From: Micromonospora chokoriensis
Lineage (GTDB): Bacteria; Actinomycetota; Actinomycetes; Mycobacteriales; Micromonosporaceae
Length of the DNA stretch: 64,000 nt
Assembly (NCBI RefSeq): GCF_000718555.1
Contig: NZ_JOAN01000010.1
Span: 1-64,000 of the forward strand
Reading direction: 5' to 3'
In this document: positions 8,084 to 16,251 of the stretch, in pieces
Numbering within the stretch: position 1 is the first letter of the stretch
Layout of the letters: every line of letters begins with the position of its first letter
Position numbers and translations under genes: made by a program
The notes under the pieces: generated by a model
Database searches by the model: none
Told to the model about the DNA's origin: nothing
Seen by the model: only the letters and a program-made list of their open reading frames with translations

Positions 8084-9838
8084 GTGACCGCTCCCGGCGC
8101 GTCGCCCCCACCGGCTGGTCGACGGGCCGGGCGTTCCGCCCGGTACCCGGGCCTGGCCGGCGCTGCCCGGTACGCGGGCCTGGCCGCGCGTCGTGCCCGG
8201 TACGCGGGCCTGGTTGGCGCGGTTTTGCTCGCCGTGGCCGGATACCTCGGTGGGGCGTTGCCTGACGCCCCGCTCGGCGCGACACCTGAGTCGATCTGGC
8301 GAGCCCCGGGCGGCCCCGCGACGCTTACCTGTTGGCTGGTCGGCACCGCGCTGCTGGTCGGGGCGTGGTGGTCGCTGCGCTGGGGAGTGCCGTCGACCCG
8401 TTGGGCGTACGTCACCGCCGGACTGTGGGCGCTACCGCTGCTGCTCGCGCCGCCAATGGGCAGCCGGGACGTCTACTCGTACGCCTGCCAGGGCTGGACG
8501 TACGCGCACGGCGTCGACCCGTACACCGTGGGGGTGGCAGCGGCCGGCTGCCCGTGGGTGGACGCGGTGGCGCCGATCTGGCGAGACACCCCGGCACCGT
8601 ACGGGCCGGTGTTCGTACAGCTCGCGGCGCTCGCGGTGCGCCTCGGCGGCGGGCTCACCGGAACGGTCATCCTGCTGCGCGTGATCGCCGTGGCGGGGCT
8701 ACTGCTGGCCGCGTTCTGCCTGCCCGCTCTGGCCCGGGCCGCCGGGATGGCGGATGAACGCTCTGCTGGGGTGTCGACGGGGCGTTCTCCTGGGGTGCCG
8801 ACGGGGCGGTCTGCTGGGGTGACGGCTGGGGTGACGGCTGGGGGGTCTGCCGGGTGGGCGGGTGGTGTGCCGGTGCGGCGGGCGGCGTGGTTGGCGCTGG
8901 CCGGTCCGCTGATCGGCGTGCACCTGGTGGCCGGCGCACACAACGACGCGGTGATGCTGGGCCTGTTGCTGGCTGGGCTGCTGATCGTGCTCCGTCGACC
9001 AGGTCGGCCGGCGACGTTGCTGGTCGCCGGTGTTCTGCTCGGGCTGGCGGTGACGGTGAAGGCCAGTGCCGTGGTGGTCGCGCCGTTCGCCGCGTTGGCC
9101 GCAGTGCGGGGTCGTCACACCGTAGGGGCGTTGCTGCGCGACGGCGGCTGGCTGGCCGGCGGGCTGCTCGCCGCGCTGCTGGTCACCTCGGCGGTGTCCG
9201 GCCTCGGATTCGGCTGGGTGGGTGGGCTCACCCACAGCGGGGACTCCGAGCAGTGGACGTCGCCACCCACTGCCGTGGGCCTGGTGGTGGACTACGCCGG
9301 TGCGCTGTTCGGCCGGGATCCCGGGGCGGTGCCGGCGGTCCGGGCGGTCGCCCTGGTCCTGCTCGCCGGTGTGCTGGTGGTGCTCTGGTGGCGGGCCTGG
9401 CAGACACTGCGCGAGTCGAACGACGTCGGGCCGGGGATGGCCCAGGCCGAGACGAGGGCTCGCCCGGTGCAGCTTCCGCCTGTGCCGCCTTCGCCTGTGG
9501 CGTCCCCGTCGGTGGCTCAGGCACAGGCTCGGGTGGCGTTGCGGGGTGCGGCGTTGGCGCTTGTCGCCACCATCGTCCTGTCACCGGTATTCCACCCCTG
9601 GTACGCCACCTGGCCGCTGGCGCTGCTCGCGCTCACCGCCGCCCGTACGACATGGTTCGTGCTACCGACGGCGGTGGCGGCGTTCCTCGCCCTGCCCGAC
9701 GGCACCAACCTGGCCCGCTTCACCAAGGCCCCCGGCGCGGTGGCGATGACCGCCCTGCTCCTGGGCGTGCTCGTACTCGCCACCGCACGCCTGCGGGGTC
9801 CAACCCGCCGCAAAGATCGCGCTCGAACGTGGATGTAG
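8084..9838 (+). CDS. second MptB-type mannosyltransferase (tandem paralogue)
   Basis: A 584-residue paralogue of the upstream protein with the same landmarks: GSRDVYSYACQGWTYAHGVDPY, WRDTPAPYGPVF, HNDAVMLGLL and FHPWYATWPLA. It is longer because of low-complexity insertions: an N-terminal ARYAGLA-type repeat, a Gly/Ser/Thr-rich loop (RSPGVPTGRSAGVTAG) around 8755-8870, and a Pro/Gln-rich loop near 9420-9530. The GTG at 8084 has GGAAGG upstream. The last residues and the TAG stop lie in a sequence matching one arm of the palindrome at 12446-12519. It is probably co-transcribed with the first copy. Neofunctionalisation or redundancy cannot be told apart. Confidence 0.78.
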   Translation: MTAPGASPPPAGRRAGRSARYPGLAGAARYAGLAARRARYAGLVGAVLLAVAGYLGGALPDAPLGATPESIWRAPGGPATLTCWLVGTALLVGAWWSLRWGVPSTRWAYVTAGLWALPLLLAPPMGSRDVYSYACQGWTYAHGVDPYTVGVAAAGCPWVDAVAPIWRDTPAPYGPVFVQLAALAVRLGGGLTGTVILLRVIAVAGLLLAAFCLPALARAAGMADERSAGVSTGRSPGVPTGRSAGVTAGVTAGGSAGWAGGVPVRRAAWLALAGPLIGVHLVAGAHNDAVMLGLLLAGLLIVLRRPGRPATLLVAGVLLGLAVTVKASAVVVAPFAALAAVRGRHTVGALLRDGGWLAGGLLAALLVTSAVSGLGFGWVGGLTHSGDSEQWTSPPTAVGLVVDYAGALFGRDPGAVPAVRAVALVLLAGVLVVLWWRAWQTLRESNDVGPGMAQAETRARPVQLPPVPPSPVASPSVAQAQARVALRGAALALVATIVLSPVFHPWYATWPLALLALTAARTTWFVLPTAVAAFLALPDGTNLARFTKAPGAVAMTALLLGVLVLATARLRGPTRRKDRARTWM

Positions 9839-9840
9839 TC
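9813..9840. repeat. half copy of the GATCGC-CTCGA palindrome at a gene end
   Basis: AAAGATCGCGCTCGAACGTG followed by GATGTAGT matches the left arm of the 12446-12519 element. It encodes the C-terminal residues KDRARTWM of the second MptB and supplies its TAG stop at 9836-9838. Confidence 0.6.
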
Positions 9841-9907
9841 CCTGTCGCCCCTGGTGGCCGGCCCGTTGCGTTAGAGGGAATGTTCGCTCGTCAACCCGTT
9901 GCTGCTC

Positions 9908-9984
9908 CGTCGATCATGGAGCTGTGGTGGGCGACAAAGTACATTTATCACGCCAAACCAGGCACCATAACTCCATGATCGACG
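9908..9984. repeat. 77-bp palindromic element
   Basis: Perfect 14-bp arms CGTCGATCATGGAG (9908-9921) and CTCCATGATCGACG (9971-9984) extend inward with a few mismatches. The interior GGCGACAAAGT resembles the interior of the neighbouring 70-bp element. It lies between the convergent mptB2 and glnA. No gene is visible in 9839-10319, which holds this element, the 70-bp palindrome and the glnA terminator. Confidence 0.85.
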
Positions 9985-10006
9985 AGGCCAGGCCGCCCCT
10001 CCTGCG

Positions 10007-10076
10007 CGATCTTGCGGTTGCTGTGGCGACAAAAGTGGGCATTCCGCGCGCATCGGCGACCGAAACTGCAAGATCG
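10007..10076. repeat. 70-bp palindromic repeat, copy 1 (inverted orientation)
   Basis: The ends are CGATCTTGCGGTT and AACTGCAAGATCG (one mismatch over 13 bp). On the minus strand it aligns along its whole length with the elements at 23019-23088 and 52426-52495, all exactly 70 bp. By hand about 55 of 70 positions match the 52-kb copy. Confidence 0.85.
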
Positions 10077-10237
10077 ACGGGGGTGGGGCGTTGGCGCAGC
10101 GACGGACCTGGGTGTTGGGGGGTGCCAGGGGGCCCCTTGACCTGGCCGACAATCGCTGACGCGACGGTGTTGCCATCCGGATTCGTGCACGATCTTGGTG
10201 GTGCACCCCTGGGAGGCGTTGGCGTGGGGCGGGAACG

Positions 10238-10276
10238 GGCCGGGCCGGCTCCGCGATGAGCGGAGCCGGCCCGGCC
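10238..10276 (-). terminator. glnA terminator hairpin
   Basis: Perfect 17-bp arms (10238-10254 and 10260-10276) around GATGA, all G/C-rich, with no T-tract. It starts 43 bp beyond the glnA stop, the usual form in high-GC actinobacteria. Confidence 0.8.
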
Positions 10277-10287
10277 GGTGTTCGAGC

Positions 10288-10327
10288 GACTGCTCAGCAG
10301 TCGTCGTGCAGCTGACTGCTCAGCAGT
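10288..10327 (-). repeat. duplicated 3' end of glnA
   Basis: ACTGCTCAGCAGTCGT occurs twice, at about 10288-10303 and 10312-10327. The second copy covers the last codons and stop of glnA, and the other lies immediately downstream. Each copy is nearly palindromic. Confidence 0.75.
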
Positions 10328-11744
10328 CGTAGTACATGGCGAACTCGTGCGGGGTCGGGCGCAGACGCACCGGGTCGACCTCGTTGGCGCGCTTCCAGTC
10401 GATCCAGGTGGAGATCAGGTCGGGGGTGAAGACGCCGCCGTCGAGCAGGTAGTCGTGGTCGGCCTCCAGCGAGTCGAGCACGGCCGGCAGTGAGCCCGGC
10501 ACCTGCTTGACGTCGCCCCACTCCTCCGGCGGGAGGTCGTAGAGGTCCTTGTCGATCGGAGTCGGCGGCTCCATCTTGCTCTTGATGCCGTCCAGGCCGG
10601 CCATCATCATGGCCGAGAAGGCCAGGTAGACGTTGGCCGACGGGTCCGGCACGCGGAACTCGACGCGCTTGGCCTTGGCGTTGCTGCCGGTCACCGGGAT
10701 GCGGGTGCAGGCGGAGCGGTTGCGCTGCGAGTAGACCAGGTTGACCGGCGCCTCGTAGCCCGGCACCAGGCGGCGGTACGAGTTGACCGTCGGGTTGGTG
10801 AACGCCAGCAGCGACGGCGCGTGGTGCAGCAGACCGCCGATGTACCAGCGGGCCATGTCGGACAGGCCGGCGTAGCCGGTCTCGTCGTAGAACAGCGGCT
10901 CACCGTTGAGCCAGAGGCTCTGGTGGGTGTGCATGCCGGAGCCGTTGTCACCGAAGAGCGGCTTGGGCATGAAGGTCGCGGTCTTGCCGTTGGCCCACGC
11001 CTCGTTCTTCACGATGTACTTGAAGAGCTGGAGCTGGTCACCGGCGTGCAGCAGGGTCGAGAACCGGTAGTTGATCTCGGACTGGCCGGCGGTGCCCACC
11101 TCGTGGTGCGAGCGCTCCACGTTGAAGCCGGTGTCGACGAGCCGGCGCACGATCGAGTCACGCAGGTCGGCGTAGTGGTCGACCGGCGGAACCGGGAAGT
11201 AGCCGCCCTTGTACGCGGTCTTGTAGCCGAGGTTGCCGCCCGGCTCCTCGCGGCCGGTGTTCCACGCGCCCTCGACCGAGTCGATGTAGTAGAACGACTG
11301 GTGCGCCGAGGTCTCGTGGCGGATCGAGTCGAAGATGTAGAACTCCGCCTCGGCGCCGAAATAGGCGGTGTCGGCGATGCCGCTCGCCGCCAGGTACGCC
11401 TCGGCCTTCTTCGCGACGTTGCGCGGGTCGCGGCTGTAGGCCTCGCGGGTGAACGGGTCGTGAATGAAGAAGTTGAGCGCGAGAGTCTTCTGTGCGCGGA
11501 ACGGGTCGATGAACGCGGTGGCGACATCCGGGAGCAGGAGCATGTCCGACTCGTGGATCGCCTGGAAACCGCGGATCGACGAACCGTCGAACGCGAGGCC
11601 GTCGGTGAAGAGGTCGTCGTTGACGGACTCGACCGGCAGATTGAAGTGCTGCATCACGCCGGGCAGGTCACAGAAGCGAACGTCGACGAACTTCACGTCC
11701 TCGTTCTTGAGGTATCGCAGCAGTTCCTCGGGATTGGCGAACAC
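10320..11744 (-). CDS. glnA: type I glutamine synthetase
   Basis: GlnA condenses glutamate and ammonia with ATP in a cytoplasmic dodecamer. The 474 residues begin [23 protein letters not shown], as in other actinobacterial GlnA proteins. The GTG at 11744 is preceded by AGGAGG, which decides this start over an upstream in-frame one. Visible motifs are [47 protein letters not shown] and [10 protein letters not shown]. The adenylylation site is Tyr402 in [11 protein letters not shown], matching the presence of glnE. Upstream, at 11803-11840, is a four-site GlnR box. The gene ends in a strong hairpin after a small duplication of its 3' end. Confidence 0.98.
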   Translation of the reverse strand: MFANPEELLRYLKNEDVKFVDVRFCDLPGVMQHFNLPVESVNDDLFTDGLAFDGSSIRGFQAIHESDMLLLPDVATAFIDPFRAQKTLALNFFIHDPFTREAYSRDPRNVAKKAEAYLAASGIADTAYFGAEAEFYIFDSIRHETSAHQSFYYIDSVEGAWNTGREEPGGNLGYKTAYKGGYFPVPPVDHYADLRDSIVRRLVDTGFNVERSHHEVGTAGQSEINYRFSTLLHAGDQLQLFKYIVKNEAWANGKTATFMPKPLFGDNGSGMHTHQSLWLNGEPLFYDETGYAGLSDMARWYIGGLLHHAPSLLAFTNPTVNSYRRLVPGYEAPVNLVYSQRNRSACTRIPVTGSNAKAKRVEFRVPDPSANVYLAFSAMMMAGLDGIKSKMEPPTPIDKDLYDLPPEEWGDVKQVPGSLPAVLDSLEADHDYLLDGGVFTPDLISTWIDWKRANEVDPVRLRPTPHEFAMYYDC

Positions 11745-11802
11745 ACATCCTCCTGGCACGTCCACGGGGTGGCTAGGCTTCTGGCGACGCTATGGCCAGG
11801 CG

Positions 11803-11840
11803 GTTGCCCGGCCGTGTCTCCGTTGTTTCTGCCGTGTTAC
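11803..11840 (-). promoter_or_regulatory. GlnR box upstream of glnA
   Basis: On the glnA strand four 5-mers are separated by exactly six bases: GTAAC, GAAAC, GACAC, GCAAC. This matches the published GlnR consensus gTnAc-n6-GaAAc-n6-gTnAc-n6-GaAAc at nearly every defined position. It lies about 60-96 bp upstream of the glnA start. GlnR would activate glnA under nitrogen limitation; the regulator gene is not in this window. Confidence 0.85.
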
Positions 11841-12007
11841 GTCGCTCGCGGAGCGTCAGTGACGTTCCTGTCCACGTCTCCGGCCCGCCAGGAACGCCGT
11901 ACCGACTGTGCCAGTGTAATGACATCTGATGCCTTTGGCCTGAATCGGCACACAGTGGCGACGGCACCCGGCGAGCCCTCATCCCGGCGCGGATACCCTT
12001 GACCGCT

Positions 12008-12406
12008 GTGACCAATCCGCACGCTCCGGCAGCGCCGGCCACCGACCCCACCTTCACTCCGCCGACCCTCGGGCGACGGTTCGGGGCGCTGATCAGCGAC
12101 TGGGTGCTCTGCCTGCTGGTGTCCAACTTCTTCGCCGATCCGGTACGCGACGGCTGGGCGCCGGTGCTGGTGCTGGTGCTGGAGTACGGCATCTTCCTCG
12201 GCCTGTTCGCGCAGACGCCGGGCATGTACATCACCAAGGTCCGCTGCGTGAACTGGCACGACGGCGGCCGGATCGGCGTGCTCCGGGGGCTGATCCGTGG
12301 CCTGCTGCTGGCCCTCGTCGTCCCCGCGCTGATCATGGACGAGCACCGTCGCGGCCTGCACGACCGGCTCGCCGACTCGGTCATCGTCGACGCCCCCCGC
12401 GGCTGA
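12008..12406 (+). CDS. RDD family membrane protein
   Basis: A small membrane protein of about 132 residues with the RDD signature: Arg and Asp in LGRRFGALISDWVL, TPGMYITKVRCVNW after the second helix, and HDRLADSVIVD at the end. There are three predicted helices. The GTG at 12008 is favoured; an in-frame TTG lies 9 bp upstream. A TACCCT box ends 8 nt before this GTG. Conserved beside glnA and the DUF4191 gene in actinobacteria (Rv2219A/Rv2219 arrangement). The function is unknown; transport or ion exchange has been proposed for some RDD proteins. Confidence 0.85.
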   Translation: MTNPHAPAAPATDPTFTPPTLGRRFGALISDWVLCLLVSNFFADPVRDGWAPVLVLVLEYGIFLGLFAQTPGMYITKVRCVNWHDGGRIGVLRGLIRGLLLALVVPALIMDEHRRGLHDRLADSVIVDAPRG

Positions 12407-12445
12407 CCGACCCGGAACCCCGCGACCCGCGACCCGCGACCCGCG

Positions 12446-12519
12446 AGATCGCACTCGATCCGGGATGTAGTGGCATCCGCCACGCACGAGGCCACTGCAT
12501 CAAGGATCGAGCACGATCT
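12446..12519. repeat. 74-bp palindromic element
   Basis: The arms AGATCGCACTCGATCC and, inverted, GGATCGAGCACGATCT continue inward through GATGTAGTGG / CCACTGCATC, giving about 30-bp arms with several mismatches. It lies between the convergent RDD and DUF4191 genes. A half copy is at the end of the second mptB. Confidence 0.8.
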
Positions 12520-12530
12520 TGGTTGGTTCC

Positions 12531-12599
12531 GCGCGCTGGGGGCGGGGGCATGAGGGTGCCGAGGCGGCCGGCGCGCTGGGGCGGGTGGCATGAGGGTGT
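12531..12599. repeat. imperfect direct repeat, two copies
   Basis: A block reading about GCGCGCTGGGG-CGGG-GGCATGAGGGTG occurs at 12531-12559 and 12571-12599, between the palindrome and the terminator. No function is apparent. Confidence 0.6.
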
Positions 12600-12603
12600 A
12601 CGC

Positions 12604-12637
12604 AAAGGAGCCGGACCCGTGTGGGTCCGGCTCCTTT
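12604..12637. terminator. bidirectional terminator between RDD and DUF4191 genes
   Basis: Perfect 15-bp arms AAAGGAGCCGGACCC / GGGTCCGGCTCCTTT with a GTGT loop. The A/T ends give a short T-tract on either strand. It serves the two convergent genes. Confidence 0.9.
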
Positions 12638-12655
12638 CTACGCGTACACCTGGGG

Positions 12656-13342
12656 TCAGCGGCCCCGCGACTGGCGGGAGGCGCCTGGCGGCCGCATGTT
12701 CTTCGGGATCGCGCCCTTGGGCATCTGCGGCCGGGCGGTGAGCGCCTTGAGTCGCTTGTCCAGCGAGTTGACGTCCTTGCCGGAGAGGGCGCGGGGCAGG
12801 CGCAGCAGCGTCGTCCGAAGCTTGCGGATCGGCAGCTCGCCCTCCTCCTGCCCGATCACGTAGTCGTGCAGCGGAGCGGAGCCGATGACCTTGGACAGCC
12901 GCCGCTTCTCCTGGCCGAGCAGGCCGCGCACTCGCTGCGGGTTCCCCTCGGCCAGCAGGATCACGCCCGGGCGGCCGATCACCAGGTGGACCATGTCCAT
13001 CTGGGTGGTCGAGCTGACCGCCGGGGTGACTCGCCAGTCGCCGCGCATGTTCTCCATGATCTGCGCCGCCGCGCCGGGTTGCCCCTCGGCGGCGTTCATC
13101 ATCGCCTTGTTGGACCGCAGGTTGAGCACGATCAGCACCGCGAGCAGGATGAACAGGATGCCCAGCGGCAGCCAGATCCAGCCCCAGAGGATGACGGCGA
13201 CCACGGTGAGCGCGAGCGGGAGCAGCACCGCCGCGGCGACCAACGGCGCGAACCACCGGTCCTGCTTGGCGGTGAACTGGAACACCATCCCGATCTGCTT
13301 CAGCCGCTGGCCGAACGAGACCTTCTCCTGGGGCTTTGCCAT
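12656..13342 (-). CDS. DUF4191 membrane protein
   Basis: A 228-residue actinobacterial DUF4191 protein. It has a basic N-terminus (MAKPQEKVSFGQRLKQIGMVF), two adjacent transmembrane helices (about residues 33-75), then a cytoplasmic domain with QMDMVHLVIGRPGVILLAEG and a basic, Arg/Pro-rich tail. The family sits next to glnA and lipA across actinobacteria (Rv2219), but its function is unknown. The ATG at 13342 follows TAGACT by 7 nt, suggesting a leaderless transcript. Confidence 0.88.
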   Translation of the reverse strand: MAKPQEKVSFGQRLKQIGMVFQFTAKQDRWFAPLVAAAVLLPLALTVVAVILWGWIWLPLGILFILLAVLIVLNLRSNKAMMNAAEGQPGAAAQIMENMRGDWRVTPAVSSTTQMDMVHLVIGRPGVILLAEGNPQRVRGLLGQEKRRLSKVIGSAPLHDYVIGQEEGELPIRKLRTTLLRLPRALSGKDVNSLDKRLKALTARPQMPKGAIPKNMRPPGASRQSRGR

Positions 13343-13349
13343 GCCGCAG

Positions 13350-13355
13350 AGTCTA
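13350..13355 (-). promoter_or_regulatory. putative -10 box, leaderless start
   Basis: TAGACT on the minus strand, 7 nt before the DUF4191 ATG; no ribosome site between. Confidence 0.5.
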
Positions 13356-13490
13356 GTGGTCGCCGCTGGCCCCGTTGATCCGCGTCCGGGTGCCGGGGCA
13401 GCTGAGGACGACGACGCCACCGAAGGAGCCCGGCAGGTTCGGCAACGACGCTGATTTTCGAGGCCGCCGCGCGAAGGCTCGGCTACCGGA

Positions 13491-15155
13491 TCAGCGCGGC
13501 AGGTAGATGCGCCAACCCTCGATCGTGACCAGGTCGAGGCTGCCCGGCGTGCTGCGCTGCCGTTCGTCGAGCACCTCCGCCAGCGGCGAGCCAGCCGGCG
13601 CGACCCAGGCCGGTGCCGTCGCGCTGTCCACCTCCCGCCGGTACGCGGGGTAGCGGTCGAAACCGGGGCGCAGGTTGTCGTCGACGACCGCGCAGACCAC
13701 CTGCTCGGCGCTGGCGAAGGTGAGTCGGTTGCAGGTCCAGTAGCCAGCGCGCACGTGCCGTACGCCGAGTTGGCGCAGGGTGCTCACCAACTCGGTGTGC
13801 CGGGCCTCAGCGGCTCGGGTCGCCGGGACGGTCTCTGCTGCCCGCCAGGTGGCGTGGGCGGCGGTGCCCAGCGTGGCGGCGAGCAGCACCACCGCGACCG
13901 GGCGGGCCAGCGTCGACCCGACACCGCGCCGACCGGTCGCCGACCGGCGCAGACCGTGCCGGGCCGCCGCCCATACCGGCCAGAGCAGCGCCGGGAGGGA
14001 GATGAGCAGGCAGGACAGGTAGCGGGAACTCTCCACCGGGGTCAGCCCGGCGGAACTGCTCACGGTGTACGCGCCGAGGGTGGCCACCGCGGCCAGCACG
14101 AGCGCCAGCCGGACCGCCGCCGAGACCCGGCCCACCGGGCCGGCAGGACCGGCAGCGTCGGAGGGGGGTCGACGCAGCGTGCGCCAGGCGGTGGCGCCGG
14201 CGATGGCCAGCAGCAACGGCAGGGCGAGCGCCCACCAGAGCTGCCAGGTGGCGCACTGCCCGGGAGCGCAGAAGCCCATGCCCAGCGACGGGCCGAGCAC
14301 CAGGCCGCCGTGCAGCCGGTCCGCCCAGCCCGCGCTGGCGTTCGCACCGCTGGCGGCGAGCACGGCGTGCAGCGGATTCCGCCCGTTCAGCAGGCTGTGC
14401 AGCAGCAGCGGGGCCGCCCCCAGCACGGCCGCCGCACCGAGCAGGGCCCCGGCCGCCCCCCGTAGCTCCCGTCGGCAGAACCCGACGAGCACCGCCCCGG
14501 TCGCCACGACGTACGGCAGCACGAGCGGGTCGACCCAGAGCATCAGGCCGGCCAGGAACCCCCACGATGCCCAGCGCGCCAACCGCCAGCCGGGTCGCCC
14601 GCTGTCGGTCGACCGCCGGCCGGTGGCCAGGTCCACGGCGAGTACTGCCAGCGCCACCCCGGCCGCGTTCATCTCGGGGTAGCCGCCGCCGGCGATCAGC
14701 TGGTTCTTGATGATCCGGTCGGAGCCGAGGGCCAGCAGCGCCACCACCAGCAGCCCGAACCAGCGGTCCCCGGTCAGCCGCAGCGTCAACCGCCAGGCCA
14801 GCAGCAGGAACACCACGTACAGCGCGAGCGTGGGCAGCCGCAGACCGAGCAGTGACGGCCCACCGTTCAGGGCGAACACCGGCGCGGCCAGGTACGCCTC
14901 CAGCGTGCCCATGTAGTGCTGGCCGTAGAACCAGACCGGGAAGCCCTCGCCCCGGGCGATGTGCAGCGCGGCCAGCCCCATGGTGGCCTCGTCGCTGTTC
15001 GTCGGCGGCGTGGCGTGCAGCAGCAGCCAGAGGCGGTAACCCACCCCGGCGAGCACGGCCAACCCGGTGAGCCAGCCGACCAGACCGGGGCGTGCGCCGG
15101 GCCGCGGGCGCGGGGAGTCGGCGCCGCGCGGCTGCTCGCGTACGCCGACGGTCAT
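13491..15155 (-). CDS. GT-C family membrane glycosyltransferase-like protein (GT39/ArnT-like)
   Basis: A 554-residue polytopic membrane protein. After the first helix it carries TPPTNSDEATMGLAALHIARGEGFPVWFYGQHYMGTLE; an Asp-Glu pair followed by FYGQxYMG is the hallmark of GT39/ArnT-like enzymes, which use polyprenyl-phosphate sugars on the outer face. About ten further helices follow, then a soluble C-terminal domain. The ATG at 15155 is preceded by CATGAT six bases away and no ribosome site. It lies between DUF4191 and lipA, where mycobacteria have no such gene (from memory). The sugar and acceptor are unknown. Confidence 0.75.
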   Translation of the reverse strand: MTVGVREQPRGADSPRPRPGARPGLVGWLTGLAVLAGVGYRLWLLLHATPPTNSDEATMGLAALHIARGEGFPVWFYGQHYMGTLEAYLAAPVFALNGGPSLLGLRLPTLALYVVFLLLAWRLTLRLTGDRWFGLLVVALLALGSDRIIKNQLIAGGGYPEMNAAGVALAVLAVDLATGRRSTDSGRPGWRLARWASWGFLAGLMLWVDPLVLPYVVATGAVLVGFCRRELRGAAGALLGAAAVLGAAPLLLHSLLNGRNPLHAVLAASGANASAGWADRLHGGLVLGPSLGMGFCAPGQCATWQLWWALALPLLLAIAGATAWRTLRRPPSDAAGPAGPVGRVSAAVRLALVLAAVATLGAYTVSSSAGLTPVESSRYLSCLLISLPALLWPVWAAARHGLRRSATGRRGVGSTLARPVAVVLLAATLGTAAHATWRAAETVPATRAAEARHTELVSTLRQLGVRHVRAGYWTCNRLTFASAEQVVCAVVDDNLRPGFDRYPAYRREVDSATAPAWVAPAGSPLAEVLDERQRSTPGSLDLVTIEGWRIYLPR

Positions 15156-15208
15156 CCCACGATCATGACACCCGGGCGCCGAACGGCCGTGCGGCGCTGC
15201 CGGCGGCG

Positions 15209-16204
15209 TTAGCTGGCGGTGACGACCGCGGCGGCGGCGCGGGCGTCGACGGCCTGCTGGTAGAGCCGACCGGCCCGGTACGACGAGCGCACCAGCGGCC
15301 CGCTCATCACCCCGGCGAAGCCGATCTCCTCGGCCTCCTCGCGCAGCTCCACGAACTCCTCCGGCTTGACCCAGCGGGTCACCGGGTGGTGTCGGGGGGT
15401 GGGGCGCAGGTACTGCGTGATGGTGATCAGCTCGCAACCGGCCTCGTGCAGGTCGCGAAGCGCCTGCGACACCTCGGACCGCTCCTCGCCCATGCCCAGG
15501 ATGAGGTTGCTCTTGGTGACCAGGCCGTCGGCGCGCGCCTGCCGGATCACGTCCAGCGAGCGGTCGTAGCGGAACGCCGGCCGGATGCGCTTGAAGATGC
15601 GCGGCACGGTCTCCACGTTGTGGGCCAGCACCTCGGGACGGGAGCCGAAGACCTCGGCCAGCTGCTCGGGCACCGCGTTGAAGTCCGGGATCAGCAGCTC
15701 GACGCCGCAGCCGGGCTGCAGGGCGTGGATCTGTCGGACGGTCTCCGCGTACAGCCAGGCGCCGCCATCGGGCAGGTCGTCGCGGGCGACGCCGGTGATG
15801 GTGGCGTAGCGCAGCCCCATCGAGACCACCGACTCGGCGACGCGACGCGGCTCGTCGGCGTCGAACTCGGCCGGCTTTCCGGTGTCGATCTGGCAGAAGT
15901 CGCAGCGCCGGGTGCACTGGTCACCGCCGATGAGGAAGGTGGCCTCCCGGTCTTCCCAACACTCGTAGATGTTGGGGCAGCCGGCCTCCTGGCAGACGGT
16001 GTGCAGCCCTTCGCGCGAGACGAGCCCGCGCAGCTGGGTGTACTCCGGACCCATCTTGGCCTTGACCTTGATCCATGGCGGTTTACGCTCGATCGGCGTC
16101 TCGGCGTTGCGTGCCTCGATACGCAGCAGACGCCGCCCCTCGGGGGCCGCCGTTGCGGTGCGCGCTGCCTGGCCGGTCGTCGGCGCGGAGTGCTCGATCG
16201 TCAC
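15209..16204 (-). CDS. lipA: lipoyl synthase
   Basis: LipA is a radical-SAM enzyme inserting two sulfurs into octanoyl groups on E2 and GcvH. The 331 residues contain both iron-sulfur cluster motifs: the auxiliary cluster Cys71, Cys76, Cys82 ([12 protein letters not shown]) and the SAM cluster Cys97, Cys101, Cys104 (CTRRCDFC). The C-terminal RSSYRA that ligates the auxiliary cluster serine is also present. It starts at GTG 16204, 7 nt after TAGGCT, with no ribosome site. Its partner lipB lies on the same strand 1.8 kb away, separated by the divergent aspartyl-tRNA synthetase. Confidence 0.97.
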   Translation of the reverse strand: MTIEHSAPTTGQAARTATAAPEGRRLLRIEARNAETPIERKPPWIKVKAKMGPEYTQLRGLVSREGLHTVCQEAGCPNIYECWEDREATFLIGGDQCTRRCDFCQIDTGKPAEFDADEPRRVAESVVSMGLRYATITGVARDDLPDGGAWLYAETVRQIHALQPGCGVELLIPDFNAVPEQLAEVFGSRPEVLAHNVETVPRIFKRIRPAFRYDRSLDVIRQARADGLVTKSNLILGMGEERSEVSQALRDLHEAGCELITITQYLRPTPRHHPVTRWVKPEEFVELREEAEEIGFAGVMSGPLVRSSYRAGRLYQQAVDARAAAAVVTAS

Positions 16205-16211
16205 GAAAACG

Positions 16212-16217
16212 AGCCTA
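16212..16217 (-). promoter_or_regulatory. putative -10 box of lipA, leaderless start
   Basis: TAGGCT lies 7 nt before the lipA GTG, the same arrangement as at lipB. Confidence 0.5.
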
Positions 16218-16251
16218 CGCCGGACGGTGGGTGTCTATGTGCGTCAGGCGA

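Noticed and set aside
9839..10319. Insertion sequence remnant in the mptB2-glnA gap
   Set aside because: No transposase fragment or target duplication was found; the gap contains only palindromic elements and the terminator.
13491..15917. 808-residue version of the GT-C-like protein
   Set aside because: The extra N-terminus is read through lipA in another frame; the true start is at 15155.
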